From contig DDSG01000115.1 in the NCBI GenBank assembly GCA_002343325.1, positions 13,976 through 22,595 on the forward strand: 8,620 bases of DNA, given 5' to 3'. The position numbers and the translations under genes were made by a program. Source of the stretch: Phycisphaerales bacterium UBA2396. GTDB taxonomy: Bacteria; Planctomycetota; Phycisphaerae; Phycisphaerales; UBA1924. This document shows, one piece after another, positions 1 to 6,181 of the stretch (position 1 is the first letter of the stretch; the number at the start of each line of letters is the position of its first letter). The notes under the pieces were generated by a model. The model was not told where the DNA came from. It saw only the letters and a program-made list of their open reading frames with translations, and did not search any database.

Positions 1-165
1 ATAGACAGACTTTGTTTCGGAGTCCGGGGGGCGACGGTCGGGGAGCGCGAGACCCTACCTGGGGGCGTCGCGGCGGCCGTGCCCGACGTGCGGTTCAGTT
101 GGACCGATGGGTAACGCGTCTGCCCGCCCGCGAGGACGTGCAGAAGAGTCGCTTCCGGCGGGTGC

Positions 166-174
166 TGGTACAAT
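166..174 (+). promoter_or_regulatory. Candidate extended -10 promoter element (distal)
   Basis: TGGTACAAT has a TGn extension followed by TACAAT, one mismatch from the sigma-70 -10 consensus TATAAT. No good -35 hexamer lies 16-18 bp upstream, which extended -10 promoters can tolerate. It would drive the methyltransferase gene from about 90 bp upstream. This is inference from the motif only. Confidence 0.3.
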
Positions 175-231
175 CCGTCCGAGGCTTCAACTGTGGGGCG
201 GGACCCAACATGTGCGACGCCGGGTAGTCGC

Positions 232-240
232 GGTACAATC
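232..240 (+). promoter_or_regulatory. Candidate -10 element, second GGTACAATC copy
   Basis: GGTACAATC recurs here exactly as at 167-175, 65 bp downstream. The TACAAT core (234-239) would place transcription start near 246, leaving a leader of about 20 nt that includes the GGGAG ribosome-binding site at 254-258. No clear -35 hexamer is visible. The nine-base repeat may mark tandem promoters or a protein-binding site for regulating the restriction-modification cassette. Confidence 0.35.
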
Positions 241-264
241 TGTTGAGTCAAACGGGAGCCGATC

Positions 265-1707
265 ATGAGCGGGCGCGTCGGGCACAGAAAACGGTTGGTG
301 TGCGTTAGCGCGGCGAATCTTCGTGAGAGCCATCTCTATCTCACGGGACACACCGATTTCTTCCCCGCCGACGCATTTGGCCCGTCATCGGGGAAGACCG
401 GAACCGGCAGGCCTGTCCGCCTTGACGTTGACGGATTGCCCGAGCCCGTCTTCACCGACATCCCGACCGACGCCCGCACCGGAAAACCACGTCGGTTCTT
501 TCGCAAGCGCGCTTGGGTTAGCGAGTTCTTCGCGCGGCACGGGATCAAGCCGGGCGACACCATCGCAATCGAGCGAATCAGCGCGAGGCGATTCAGAGTG
601 CTCCCCTTCGATGCGAAGGAGCAGCGTCAATGCCCCACCACCTTCGACTTCTCACGCGAGCCCGAAGGCGACGGCCCCACGGTCATTGAACTGTTCGCCG
701 GGTGCGGGGGCATGGCGCTCGGCTTCAAGGAAGCCGGTTTTCGTACCGTGCTCGCCAACGAATGGGACAGGGACGCTTGCGATAGCCTCCGCGCAAACAT
801 CACGGAACGGGTGCTCAACTGCGCCATTCAAGAGATTGAGAAGTTCCCAAAGGCGGACGTGGTGGCGGGCGGGCCACCATGCCAAGGCTTCTCCAACCTT
901 GGCGAGCGCGTGCCCAACGATCCCCGAAATCAACTCTGGCGGCACTACGTCCGGTGCGTTGAACAAGTCCGGCCAAAGGTATTCGTGCTGGAAAACGTCC
1001 CGCCGCTCTTGAAGTCCGCCGAGTATCAGGAACTGAAGCGAATCGCGGAATCACTCGGCTACCGGGTCGATGGGCGGATTCTGAACGCGGCGGACTTCGG
1101 GGTTCCCCAAACTCGAAGGCGCGCCATCGTCATCGGATCTCGCATCGGCGAGCCGACGTTCCCTGCGCCGACTCATGTCGACCCGCTGAAACGAAATCTC
1201 CTAAATCAACACCTCACGCCTTGGCGCACCGTCCGCGATGCGATCGGGCACGTTCCGTTGACTCCAACGGGAATCAACTGGCATATCGGGAGAAACCCGA
1301 CACCGAAGTCTCTGGAGCGCTACCGCTCGGTTCCGGCTGGCGGCAACCGTTGGAACCTCCCTCTTCACCTCATGCCGGATTGCTGGAAGAGGAAGACCAA
1401 GGGCGGGACGGACTTATTCGGGCGCCTTTGGTGGGATCGTCCGTCGGTGACAATTCGCACGGAGTTCTACAAGCCGGAGAAGGGCCGCTACCTCCACCCG
1501 GTGGCCCACCGACCGATCACACACCTTGAAGCGGCGCTATTGCAGAGTTTCCCGGACGACTTCAAGTTCTGTGGCACGAAGATCAATGTCGGCATCCAGA
1601 TCGGGAACGCGGTTCCCCCGGTGCTGGCGGAAGTAATCGCGGAGCATGTCGCCACGATGCTCGGGGCTACCCGCCTGCGGCAGCTTCGAATCAAGACCGT
1701 CGGGTAG
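265..1707 (+). CDS. DNA (cytosine-5-)-methyltransferase with N-terminal DNA-binding-like domain
   Basis: This enzyme transfers a methyl group from S-adenosylmethionine to C5 of cytosine and should protect host DNA from the adjacent endonuclease. At 480 residues it carries the family motifs in order: motif I IELFAGCGG (141-149), motif IV GGPPCQGFS (202-210) with catalytic Cys206, motif VI ENVPP (243-247), motif VIII QTRRR (282-286), a target-recognition stretch at about 290-400, a motif IX-like segment with LQSFPDDF (near 425-433), and motif X QIGNAVPP (445-452). Residues 1 to about 120 precede the catalytic fold. They include an Arg/aromatic-rich segment followed by KPGD, reminiscent of B3/EcoRII-N-type DNA-binding domains; that fold is my inference. 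The ATG is preceded by GGGAG at 254-258, 6 nt away. The last 17 bp overlap the 3' end of the opposite-strand endonuclease gene. Specificity is probably GCCGGC, judged from that partner. Confidence 0.95.
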   Translation: MSGRVGHRKRLVCVSAANLRESHLYLTGHTDFFPADAFGPSSGKTGTGRPVRLDVDGLPEPVFTDIPTDARTGKPRRFFRKRAWVSEFFARHGIKPGDTIAIERISARRFRVLPFDAKEQRQCPTTFDFSREPEGDGPTVIELFAGCGGMALGFKEAGFRTVLANEWDRDACDSLRANITERVLNCAIQEIEKFPKADVVAGGPPCQGFSNLGERVPNDPRNQLWRHYVRCVEQVRPKVFVLENVPPLLKSAEYQELKRIAESLGYRVDGRILNAADFGVPQTRRRAIVIGSRIGEPTFPAPTHVDPLKRNLLNQHLTPWRTVRDAIGHVPLTPTGINWHIGRNPTPKSLERYRSVPAGGNRWNLPLHLMPDCWKRKTKGGTDLFGRLWWDRPSVTIRTEFYKPEKGRYLHPVAHRPITHLEAALLQSFPDDFKFCGTKINVGIQIGNAVPPVLAEVIAEHVATMLGATRLRQLRIKTVG

Positions 1708-2500
1708 AAATCCACTCCTCGCGCCCCAGTTGTGGCAATCCCAGCCGTCTCAATGTGGCTTGGTCAGATTCCCAGCGCCCGCACAGCACTCGAATCCCCT
1801 CCGAAGCCAACGCTTTTCTGGCATCGCGTGCGCGCTTCGACGGGTCGCGCTGAACGGCCAACGTGTCCAAGGCAACCGTTGAGATTGGCTTTTCCAAGAC
1901 CAGCCGGAACGCCTGGGTTACTCGCGACTGACCACTCGTCTCAGCCAAGATCGCGGTGCGAACTGCGGGATCGAGGTGAAGCAGAAAGTTCTCCGCAAGC
2001 GGAGCGCGACTGGCCAGCCACCGGACGGCGTTGTTGGCAGCCTCACGCTTGATGCTGCGTTTGCCATCTCGGTTTGGGGCATTCAGCAGACCGGCAGCCG
2101 CGCGAAAGACGCCGACGGAGAAGACCGACGAATCGTCGTCAGCTGAAAGCAAGACGCAGACATGATCGATGCCTTCCGGCGGGATCATCCAGTTGGTCTT
2201 CAGCGAGAACTTGATGTCGACTTGGTGACCTTGGATGATGGTGTCGATGCCTTGCGACTGCTTCTCCAAGCCCAGTTCATGCAGCACCTCGTGCTCGACT
2301 CTATTGCCGAGGTACAGCTTCTCGCTCTGGTTCACCTGTTCCACGCTATAGCGGCGAGTCCTCGCCCCGTCGATCACCCAGTCAATAGCAGTGCGAATGC
2401 CGCGGCCGATAGCCTCGATCCGGTCCTCCGAGCAGATCCAATCAGAAACCGCCGACACGCCAGGGTCTGCTTCGCGGTCGTGTGGGTCGACGGTCTCCAT
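1691..2500 (-). CDS. NaeI-family type IIE restriction endonuclease
   Basis: Predicted to cleave unmethylated DNA, most likely at GCCGGC, the NaeI target. I recognise it from recalled NaeI sequence: the segments SEKLYLGNRVE, GHQVDIKFS, WMIPPEGIDHVC, NRDGKRS and ENFLLHLD all match colinear NaeI segments. The active-site set appears complete: Glu69, Asp86, Asp95 and Lys97 match NaeI Glu70, Asp86, Asp95 and Lys97, including the D-x-K pair. The region from about residue 165 corresponds to the NaeI C-terminal effector-DNA-binding (Topo/CAP-like) domain. The protein is 269 residues against about 317 in NaeI; it lacks the NaeI C-terminal tail and a short loop near residue 187. The position of NaeI Leu43, where Lys converts NaeI to a topoisomerase, is Val42 here, so nuclease activity is expected. 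The gene is tail to tail with the methyltransferase and head to head with vsr. No clear Shine-Dalgarno precedes its ATG, so translation may be weak or leaderless. Confidence 0.9.
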   Translation of the reverse strand: METVDPHDREADPGVSAVSDWICSEDRIEAIGRGIRTAIDWVIDGARTRRYSVEQVNQSEKLYLGNRVEHEVLHELGLEKQSQGIDTIIQGHQVDIKFSLKTNWMIPPEGIDHVCVLLSADDDSSVFSVGVFRAAAGLLNAPNRDGKRSIKREAANNAVRWLASRAPLAENFLLHLDPAVRTAILAETSGQSRVTQAFRLVLEKPISTVALDTLAVQRDPSKRARDARKALASEGIRVLCGRWESDQATLRRLGLPQLGREEWISTRRS

Positions 2501-2515
2501 AAAGGGTAGCGTATC

Positions 2516-2941
2516 GTGACCGAGATGGACTCGCTATCACCACAGGACCGAAGCCGGTTGATGGCTCGAATCCGCGGAAGGAACACGAAGCCTGAACTGG
2601 TCGTTCGGCGCATCGTGAGGCAGCTGGGCTGCCGTTACCGGCTGCATGGCCGCGGGCTGCCCGGCAGTCCCGACCTCGTATTGCAGGATCGGTTGCTGGT
2701 GATTTTCGTCCACGGATGCTATTGGCACCGGCACTCTTGCTCGCGGGGGCAGTCTGTTCCAGCGGTCCGTAATCGGTTCTGGAACGACAAGTTCCGGGCC
2801 AACATCGCTCGGGATCAGCGCGTGCGGCGCAAACTGCGACGGATGGGGTGGCGCGTGATCACAGTTTGGGAGTGCCAGACCAAGCCCTCCAAACAGCCCT
2901 CGCTTGAACGTCGTTTGCAACGACTGCTGATTTTTTCGTGA
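2516..2941 (+). CDS. vsr: Very short patch repair (Vsr) endonuclease
   Basis: Vsr nicks 5' of the T in T:G mismatches that arise when 5-methylcytosine deaminates, starting short-patch repair by DNA polymerase I. The 141-residue protein has the expected layout: an N-terminal segment with MARIRGRNTKPE (16-27), the catalytic PGSPDLV with Asp53, VHGCYWHRHSC (65-75) and GWRVITVWEC (111-120). By comparison with E. coli Vsr, the structural zinc ligands are Cys68, His73, Cys75 and Cys120, and the active-site histidines are His66 and His71. The GTG at 2516 is preferred because AAAGGG at 2501-2506 lies 9 nt upstream; an in-frame ATG at 2525 is the alternative. The start is 15 bp from the divergent endonuclease start, so each gene's promoter probably lies inside the other. 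Vsr genes commonly accompany m5C methyltransferases, which fits this cassette. Confidence 0.95.
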   Translation: MTEMDSLSPQDRSRLMARIRGRNTKPELVVRRIVRQLGCRYRLHGRGLPGSPDLVLQDRLLVIFVHGCYWHRHSCSRGQSVPAVRNRFWNDKFRANIARDQRVRRKLRRMGWRVITVWECQTKPSKQPSLERRLQRLLIFS

Positions 2942-2985
2942 CACGCGCTGCGAATTGCCACCCGCGCCGGAAATAAGGGTTTGGG

Positions 2986-3009
2986 GGGTGGGCCTGTCGC
3001 CCGACACCC
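2986..3009 (+). other. Imperfect hairpin between vsr and the phage-like operon
   Basis: GGGTGGGC and GCC(CGA)CACCC can pair around a 5-nt loop (2994-2998), with a 3-nt bulge at 3002-3004. There is no T-run after it, so it is a poor intrinsic terminator. It sits just upstream of the ribosome-binding site of the next gene (AAGGAG, 3016-3021). It could be a leader structure or simply chance pairing in GC-rich DNA. Confidence 0.3.
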
Positions 3010-3027
3010 TCCGGCAAGGAGACCACC

Positions 3028-3546
3028 GTGACCCGAATCGGACTGACCCTCGATGAGCACTTCGACCTCCGCGTGAAGCCCCGGGCGGGTGCGGACCCCG
3101 CAGTCCATGAGGCGGCACAGGAGGAACGGGACCAGATGTTCCCGATGGCGACCGTCGCGGCATCGCGCCACCTGCGGTCCCGCGGCTATGACTGCCGCCC
3201 GGCGATCCTCGACGCGTTGATCCGGCAGGGGGTGGTCAAGCCGTCGGCGCCCGACGCTTGGACGCAGGCCGATGTGGACACCGCAGCCGATCACCTTGAA
3301 GAGGCGGGCATTCTCACGCCGTATGCGGCGATGTGCATGGCCCTGGGGTGCCGGTACGCCGACTTCCTGCGTCCGCTGCGCGAGGCCGCCGAGCGTGAGT
3401 CGGTCAAGTACGGTCGGCCCGTTCGGCCTGACGACCAACTGTTCACCATGCACCGTGTGCCGCCCCGCGAGAACGCTCCGGCGGTGATCTCATTCACGCT
3501 TTGCGACGACATCCGCGAGAGGCTCGAGCGTGGCGAGGAGGTCTAA
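3028..3546 (+). CDS. Hypothetical protein with MerR-like putative DNA-binding segment
   Basis: I do not recognise a family with certainty. The 172-residue protein has a central segment (about 46-94) that reads like a minimal MerR-type winged helix: LRSRGYD, a helix ending DALIRQGVVKPS (62-73), then W78-T-Q-A-D-V83 and a helix DTAADHLEEAG (84-94). A second helical, Ala/Leu-rich segment follows (about 98-121), and the C-terminus is charged (RERLERGEEV). No signal peptide or membrane segment is seen. The GTG start has an excellent AAGGAG at 3016-3021, 6 nt upstream. The stop TAA overlaps the ATG of the following sigma-factor gene (TAATG), so the two are translationally coupled. A regulatory role together with the sigma factor is plausible but inferred. 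Confidence 0.8.
   Translation: MTRIGLTLDEHFDLRVKPRAGADPAVHEAAQEERDQMFPMATVAASRHLRSRGYDCRPAILDALIRQGVVKPSAPDAWTQADVDTAADHLEEAGILTPYAAMCMALGCRYADFLRPLREAAERESVKYGRPVRPDDQLFTMHRVPPRENAPAVISFTLCDDIRERLERGEEV
3535..3542 (+). promoter_or_regulatory. Ribosome-binding site fixing the sigma-factor start
   Basis: GAGGAGGT here, a full anti-16S match, ends 3 nt before the ATG at 3546. It decides the start over an upstream in-frame codon at 3501, which lies within the preceding gene and has no such site. Confidence 0.8.
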
Positions 3547-4154
3547 TGCCCGACCCCTCACCGATCGAGATTGAACTCACGCCCGACCTGCTCGACTACG
3601 CGCGGCGGGTTGGATTCGCAGCGGCCAAGCAGCACTGCGAGCCGGGCGTCAGCCACGACGATGTTGTGCAGGAAGCCCTCCTCCACCTGATCGCCAAGCC
3701 GCCCGTATGGGACCCGGCCCGGGGTGCGAGCCCGAAGACGTTGATCTTCGTAATCGTGAAGACGGCGGTGCTGAAGCACGCGGAGCGAGAAGAGCGTGCC
3801 CTCAGGAACTTCAAGACGCTGCGCGTGGCCGCAGACACGAGACAGAACGCAAGCGAGGGCGTCTACGAGGATCCCAAAGGACGGGAGATCGCCAGCAGCC
3901 GGACGGTCGGCCTGTCGCAGTCGTCCTGGGCAACGGAGGACGTGCTGGAGTTCATCGACAACGAGGACAGCCGAGCGCTGTGCCGCACGATCATGGAGTG
4001 CGACGGGAACGTGAGCGAGGCCGCGAGACGGCTCGGCATGAAGGAGAGCACGGTCAGGTACCGGCTCGGTTTGCTGATCCCGAAGCTGCTGGCTAAGGGC
4101 TTCAAGGTTGTCTCAGAAGGAGAGTTTCATGAACGGAAACGCGGTCAAGGATGA
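3546..4154 (+). CDS. Sigma-70 family RNA polymerase sigma factor (compact, phage-associated)
   Basis: The product is a 202-residue two-domain sigma-like protein that probably redirects RNA polymerase to a specific promoter set. Residues about 15-81 resemble region 2: HDDVVQEALLHLI (37-49), WDPARGASPKT (55-65) and FVIVKTAVLKHAER, the usual core-binding and -10-reading helices. Residues 153-178 form a region 4-like helix-turn-helix: DGNVSEAARRLGMKESTVRYRL. The linker (about 82-135) is polar. The first part of the gene overlaps the upstream gene by one base (TAATG), and its last 26 bp overlap the protease-capsid gene. The sigma factor and capsid are therefore probably made from one message. That placement suggests control of late or structural genes, by analogy with phage-encoded late sigma factors. 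It is shorter than housekeeping sigma factors and closer in size to ECF-type ones. Its target promoters are not identifiable here. Confidence 0.85.
   Translation: MPDPSPIEIELTPDLLDYARRVGFAAAKQHCEPGVSHDDVVQEALLHLIAKPPVWDPARGASPKTLIFVIVKTAVLKHAEREERALRNFKTLRVAADTRQNASEGVYEDPKGREIASSRTVGLSQSSWATEDVLEFIDNEDSRALCRTIMECDGNVSEAARRLGMKESTVRYRLGLLIPKLLAKGFKVVSEGEFHERKRGQG
4117..4122 (+). promoter_or_regulatory. Ribosome-binding site fixing the protease-capsid start
   Basis: AAGGAG lies 6 nt before the ATG at 4129. This favours 4129 over the in-frame TTG at 4108, which has no comparable site and would place the Shine-Dalgarno inside the coding region. Confidence 0.8.
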
Positions 4155-6027
4155 CCTGCTGCTCACGGCCGCCGAGGTTGAGATCGAGGCCGCGGGCAAG
4201 GATGCCCGCCCCAAGATCAGCGTCGTCGCCTACACGGGCCGCATCATGCGTGTGCCCGGCTGGGGCGACATCGCGATCGACCTGGCGGGTTTGGAAGCGG
4301 GCGGCCAGGTGCCCCTGCTGGCCGACCACAACGCCACGGTCGGCAGCGTCGTCGGCCACGGTGAACCTGCCGTCGCCAACGGGCGGCTGATGGTCGCGGG
4401 CGTCGTCAGCGGCGCTGGCGAGCCCGCGCGGCATGTGGTGGAGATGGCCCGGGGCGGATTCCAGTTCCAGGCGTCGGTCGGTGTCGCGCCCACCGAGCAT
4501 GAGCGGGTGAAGCCGAACCAGTTGGTCGAGGTCAACGGGCGGTCGCTGTCGTCGCCGGGCGGGTTCACGCTTGTGCGCAAGGGGCGGCTGCGGGAAGTCA
4601 GCATCACGCCGTTGGGGGCCGACGCGGAAACGTCGGTGGCCATCGCGGCTTCACGTCAAGGACGGACGAACATGGCGGACATCGCACACGAGGATCAGAT
4701 CCGCGCCGACGAGCGCGACCGGCTGAAGGAGATCGAACTGACCTGCCGCCCCATCTTCGCGGGTGGGGGCGAGCGGGACTGGGGCGTGCACCAGAAGCGG
4801 GTGGACGACATGAAGGCCAAGGCCGTCGCGGGCGACATGACCGTCAGCGAACTCCGCGCGGGCGTGCTTGAGGTCCTGCGGGCTTCGCGCCCCGTGTTCT
4901 CCGGCGTCATCACTGGCGGCGGCTCAGGCCACATCCCGCGTGCCCGGGTGATCGAGGCCGCCATTCTCAAGCGGGCGGGCTTCGCCGCGCTCGCCGAGAA
5001 GGCCCTCGGCCCGGCGTGCATGGAGGCGGCGGACGACCTGCGCGTGGCCCACACCCTCGACCTGTGCCGCGCGGCGCTGCAGCACGAGGGAATCGACGCC
5101 CCGGCCGACCGCGAGGGCATGGTGCGTGCGTCGCTGACGACGCACACGCTCACCGAGGCACTCGGTGCCGCCGTCAACAAGGTGCTGCTCGACGGTTATC
5201 AGGAGAGTCCGGCGACCTGGCGGTCCTTCGCAGGCGTGCGGAGCGTGCCGGACTTCAAGACGGCTACGGCGATCCGCCCCTCGTTCACGGGCTCGCTGCA
5301 GCAGATCCCGCCCGGCGGCGAGTTCAAGCACGGCGGGGCCGACGAGGCGACGACCCAGTACAAGGTGGACACGTACGGCAAGATGTTCAGCATCGACCGC
5401 CGCGACCTCATCAACGACGACCTGTCGCTGTTCGACAGCGTCGCCCGCGCGATGGGCCAGGCGGCCATGCGGAAGCTCAGCGATCTGGTGTACGACACGC
5501 TGATGTCGAACGCCGGGGCGTTCTTCTCCGCGGGCAACGGCAACTACATCACCGGAGCCGACACCAACCTCAGCACGGACGGCCTGACCAAGGCCATCAC
5601 CGCGATGCTCACGCAGCGGGATGCCGAGGGCAACGACCTGGACCTGCGACCGACCCGTCTGGTCGTGCCGCCGGAACTCCAGACGGTGGCCCGCGCCGTG
5701 CTCGAGAGCGAGTACATCGCGGCCCAGACGAACCTGCCGACCGGCAACAGCCTGCGGAACGCAGTGGGCCTCGAGGTCGAGCCGCGCCTGAGCAACACCA
5801 AGAAGTACGGCACCAAGGCCTCGACGAAGCACTGGTACCTGTTCGCGGCTCCGGCGGCGAGCCCGATCATCGTCGGGTTCCTCAACGGCCAGCAGACGCC
5901 AACGGTCGAGTTCTTCGGGCTCGACCAGACGGTGAACAAGTTGGCGGTGTCGTGGCGTGTCTACTTCGACTTCGGCGCGGCCCTGTGCGACCCGCGGGCG
6001 GCGGTGCGGAGCAAGGGCGAGGCGTAA
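4129..6027 (+). CDS. Prohead protease / major capsid protein fusion
   Basis: A 632-residue polyprotein that should build and mature an HK97-fold procapsid. Residues about 30-170 are an HK97-type prohead serine protease: LLADHN with candidate catalytic His67, FQFQASVGVAP with candidate Ser116, and LREVSITPLGAD with an acidic Glu156, the usual end of this domain. Residues about 180-340 are charged and helical and look like a scaffold or delta segment. Residues about 340-632 are the capsid domain, with SLQQIPPGGEFKHGG (389-403), YGKMFSIDRRDLINDDLSLF (ending 435) and a C-terminal YFDFGAALCDPRAA. The pattern resembles Mu gpT-like and other protease-fused major capsid proteins. In most phages the protease and capsid are separate genes. 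A possible internal start at Met182 (4672) with AAGGAC upstream could give a scaffold-capsid product without protease. The gene follows the sigma factor with a 26-bp overlap and is followed by a strong hairpin. Confidence 0.9.
   Translation: MNGNAVKDDLLLTAAEVEIEAAGKDARPKISVVAYTGRIMRVPGWGDIAIDLAGLEAGGQVPLLADHNATVGSVVGHGEPAVANGRLMVAGVVSGAGEPARHVVEMARGGFQFQASVGVAPTEHERVKPNQLVEVNGRSLSSPGGFTLVRKGRLREVSITPLGADAETSVAIAASRQGRTNMADIAHEDQIRADERDRLKEIELTCRPIFAGGGERDWGVHQKRVDDMKAKAVAGDMTVSELRAGVLEVLRASRPVFSGVITGGGSGHIPRARVIEAAILKRAGFAALAEKALGPACMEAADDLRVAHTLDLCRAALQHEGIDAPADREGMVRASLTTHTLTEALGAAVNKVLLDGYQESPATWRSFAGVRSVPDFKTATAIRPSFTGSLQQIPPGGEFKHGGADEATTQYKVDTYGKMFSIDRRDLINDDLSLFDSVARAMGQAAMRKLSDLVYDTLMSNAGAFFSAGNGNYITGADTNLSTDGLTKAITAMLTQRDAEGNDLDLRPTRLVVPPELQTVARAVLESEYIAAQTNLPTGNSLRNAVGLEVEPRLSNTKKYGTKASTKHWYLFAAPAASPIIVGFLNGQQTPTVEFFGLDQTVNKLAVSWRVYFDFGAALCDPRAAVRSKGEA
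4658..4674 (+). promoter_or_regulatory. Possible internal translation start inside the protease-capsid gene
   Basis: AAGGAC (4658-4663) lies 8 nt before an in-frame ATG (4672-4674, Met182), at the boundary between the protease domain and the scaffold/capsid part. This would give a 451-residue product. Nested starts of this type are known in phage protease-scaffold genes such as lambda C/Nu3. Here it is inference from position and motif. Confidence 0.4.
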
Positions 6028-6044
6028 GCAGTCGGCGCTGGTGC

Positions 6045-6078
6045 GGCCGGGGGTGGTTGCGGGCTGCCCCCGGCCCTT
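6045..6078 (+). terminator. Strong GC hairpin after the capsid gene, candidate terminator
   Basis: GGCCGGGGG (6045-6053) pairs perfectly with CCCCCGGCC (6067-6075) around a 13-nt loop, beginning 17 nt after the capsid stop codon. The downstream tract is only CTTCT, so the U-run is weak. The position between two gene blocks supports a terminator or an mRNA-stabilising stem. Confidence 0.6.
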
Positions 6079-6084
6079 CTCACA

Positions 6085-6098
6085 CACGGATCACGGAT
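6085..6098 (+). repeat. Tandem CACGGAT repeat
   Basis: CACGGAT occurs twice head to tail, immediately after the candidate terminator and about 85 bp before the helix-turn-helix gene. It may be a regulator-binding half-site pair or chance. Confidence 0.35.
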
Positions 6099-6104
6099 GA
6101 CGCA

Positions 6105-6128
6105 CGCCGCGCCGATCGCGGCGGCGCG
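6105..6128. promoter_or_regulatory. Overlapping inverted repeats upstream of the helix-turn-helix gene, candidate operator
   Basis: CGCCGCG (6105-6111) and CGCGGCG (6117-6123) form an inverted repeat with a 5-nt centre. A second pair, CGCGCCG (6108-6114) and CGGCGCG (6122-6128), overlaps it with a 7-nt centre. The location between the terminator and the next start suggests an operator or a mutually exclusive hairpin pair. GC-rich DNA makes chance palindromes common. Confidence 0.35.
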
Positions 6129-6166
6129 ATGGGTGCGCACTCATGGACGAGATCAAGAACACGACC

Positions 6167-6172
6167 GGAGGT
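6167..6172 (+). promoter_or_regulatory. Ribosome-binding site fixing the helix-turn-helix gene start
   Basis: GGAGGT lies 9 nt before the ATG at 6182. This supports that codon over the in-frame ATG at 6143, which lacks a good site. Confidence 0.65.
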
Positions 6173-6181
6173 CAGACCGCC

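Larger units (their letters stand above)
1..264. other. Leader region without a convincing gene
   Basis: I find no supported gene here. One plus-strand frame stays open from the left edge to a TAG at 225-227. Its translation is rich in Arg and Gly, has no recognisable motif and looks like chance in GC-rich DNA, although the tail of a truncated upstream gene cannot be excluded. No tRNA-like cloverleaf or terminator was seen. The only structure I can support is the pair of GGTACAATC motifs, listed separately, just before the methyltransferase gene. Confidence 0.4.

Noticed and set aside
12..227. 71-codon plus-strand frame at the left edge
   Set aside because: TTG start without a ribosome-binding site, Arg/Gly-rich sequence, no recognisable domain. 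It might be the end of an upstream gene but cannot be supported.
2162..2509. 115-codon plus-strand frame inside the endonuclease gene
   Set aside because: Antisense shadow; the minus strand has conserved NaeI residues here.
2986..3009. Hairpin considered as a terminator for vsr
   Set aside because: The stem is bulged, lacks a following T-run and sits close to the next ribosome-binding site, so it is listed only as an imperfect hairpin.
4924..6087. Long minus-strand open frame (387 codons) opposite the capsid gene
   Set aside because: Arg/Val/His-rich translation without motifs; it mirrors the codon structure of the plus-strand capsid gene in GC-rich DNA.
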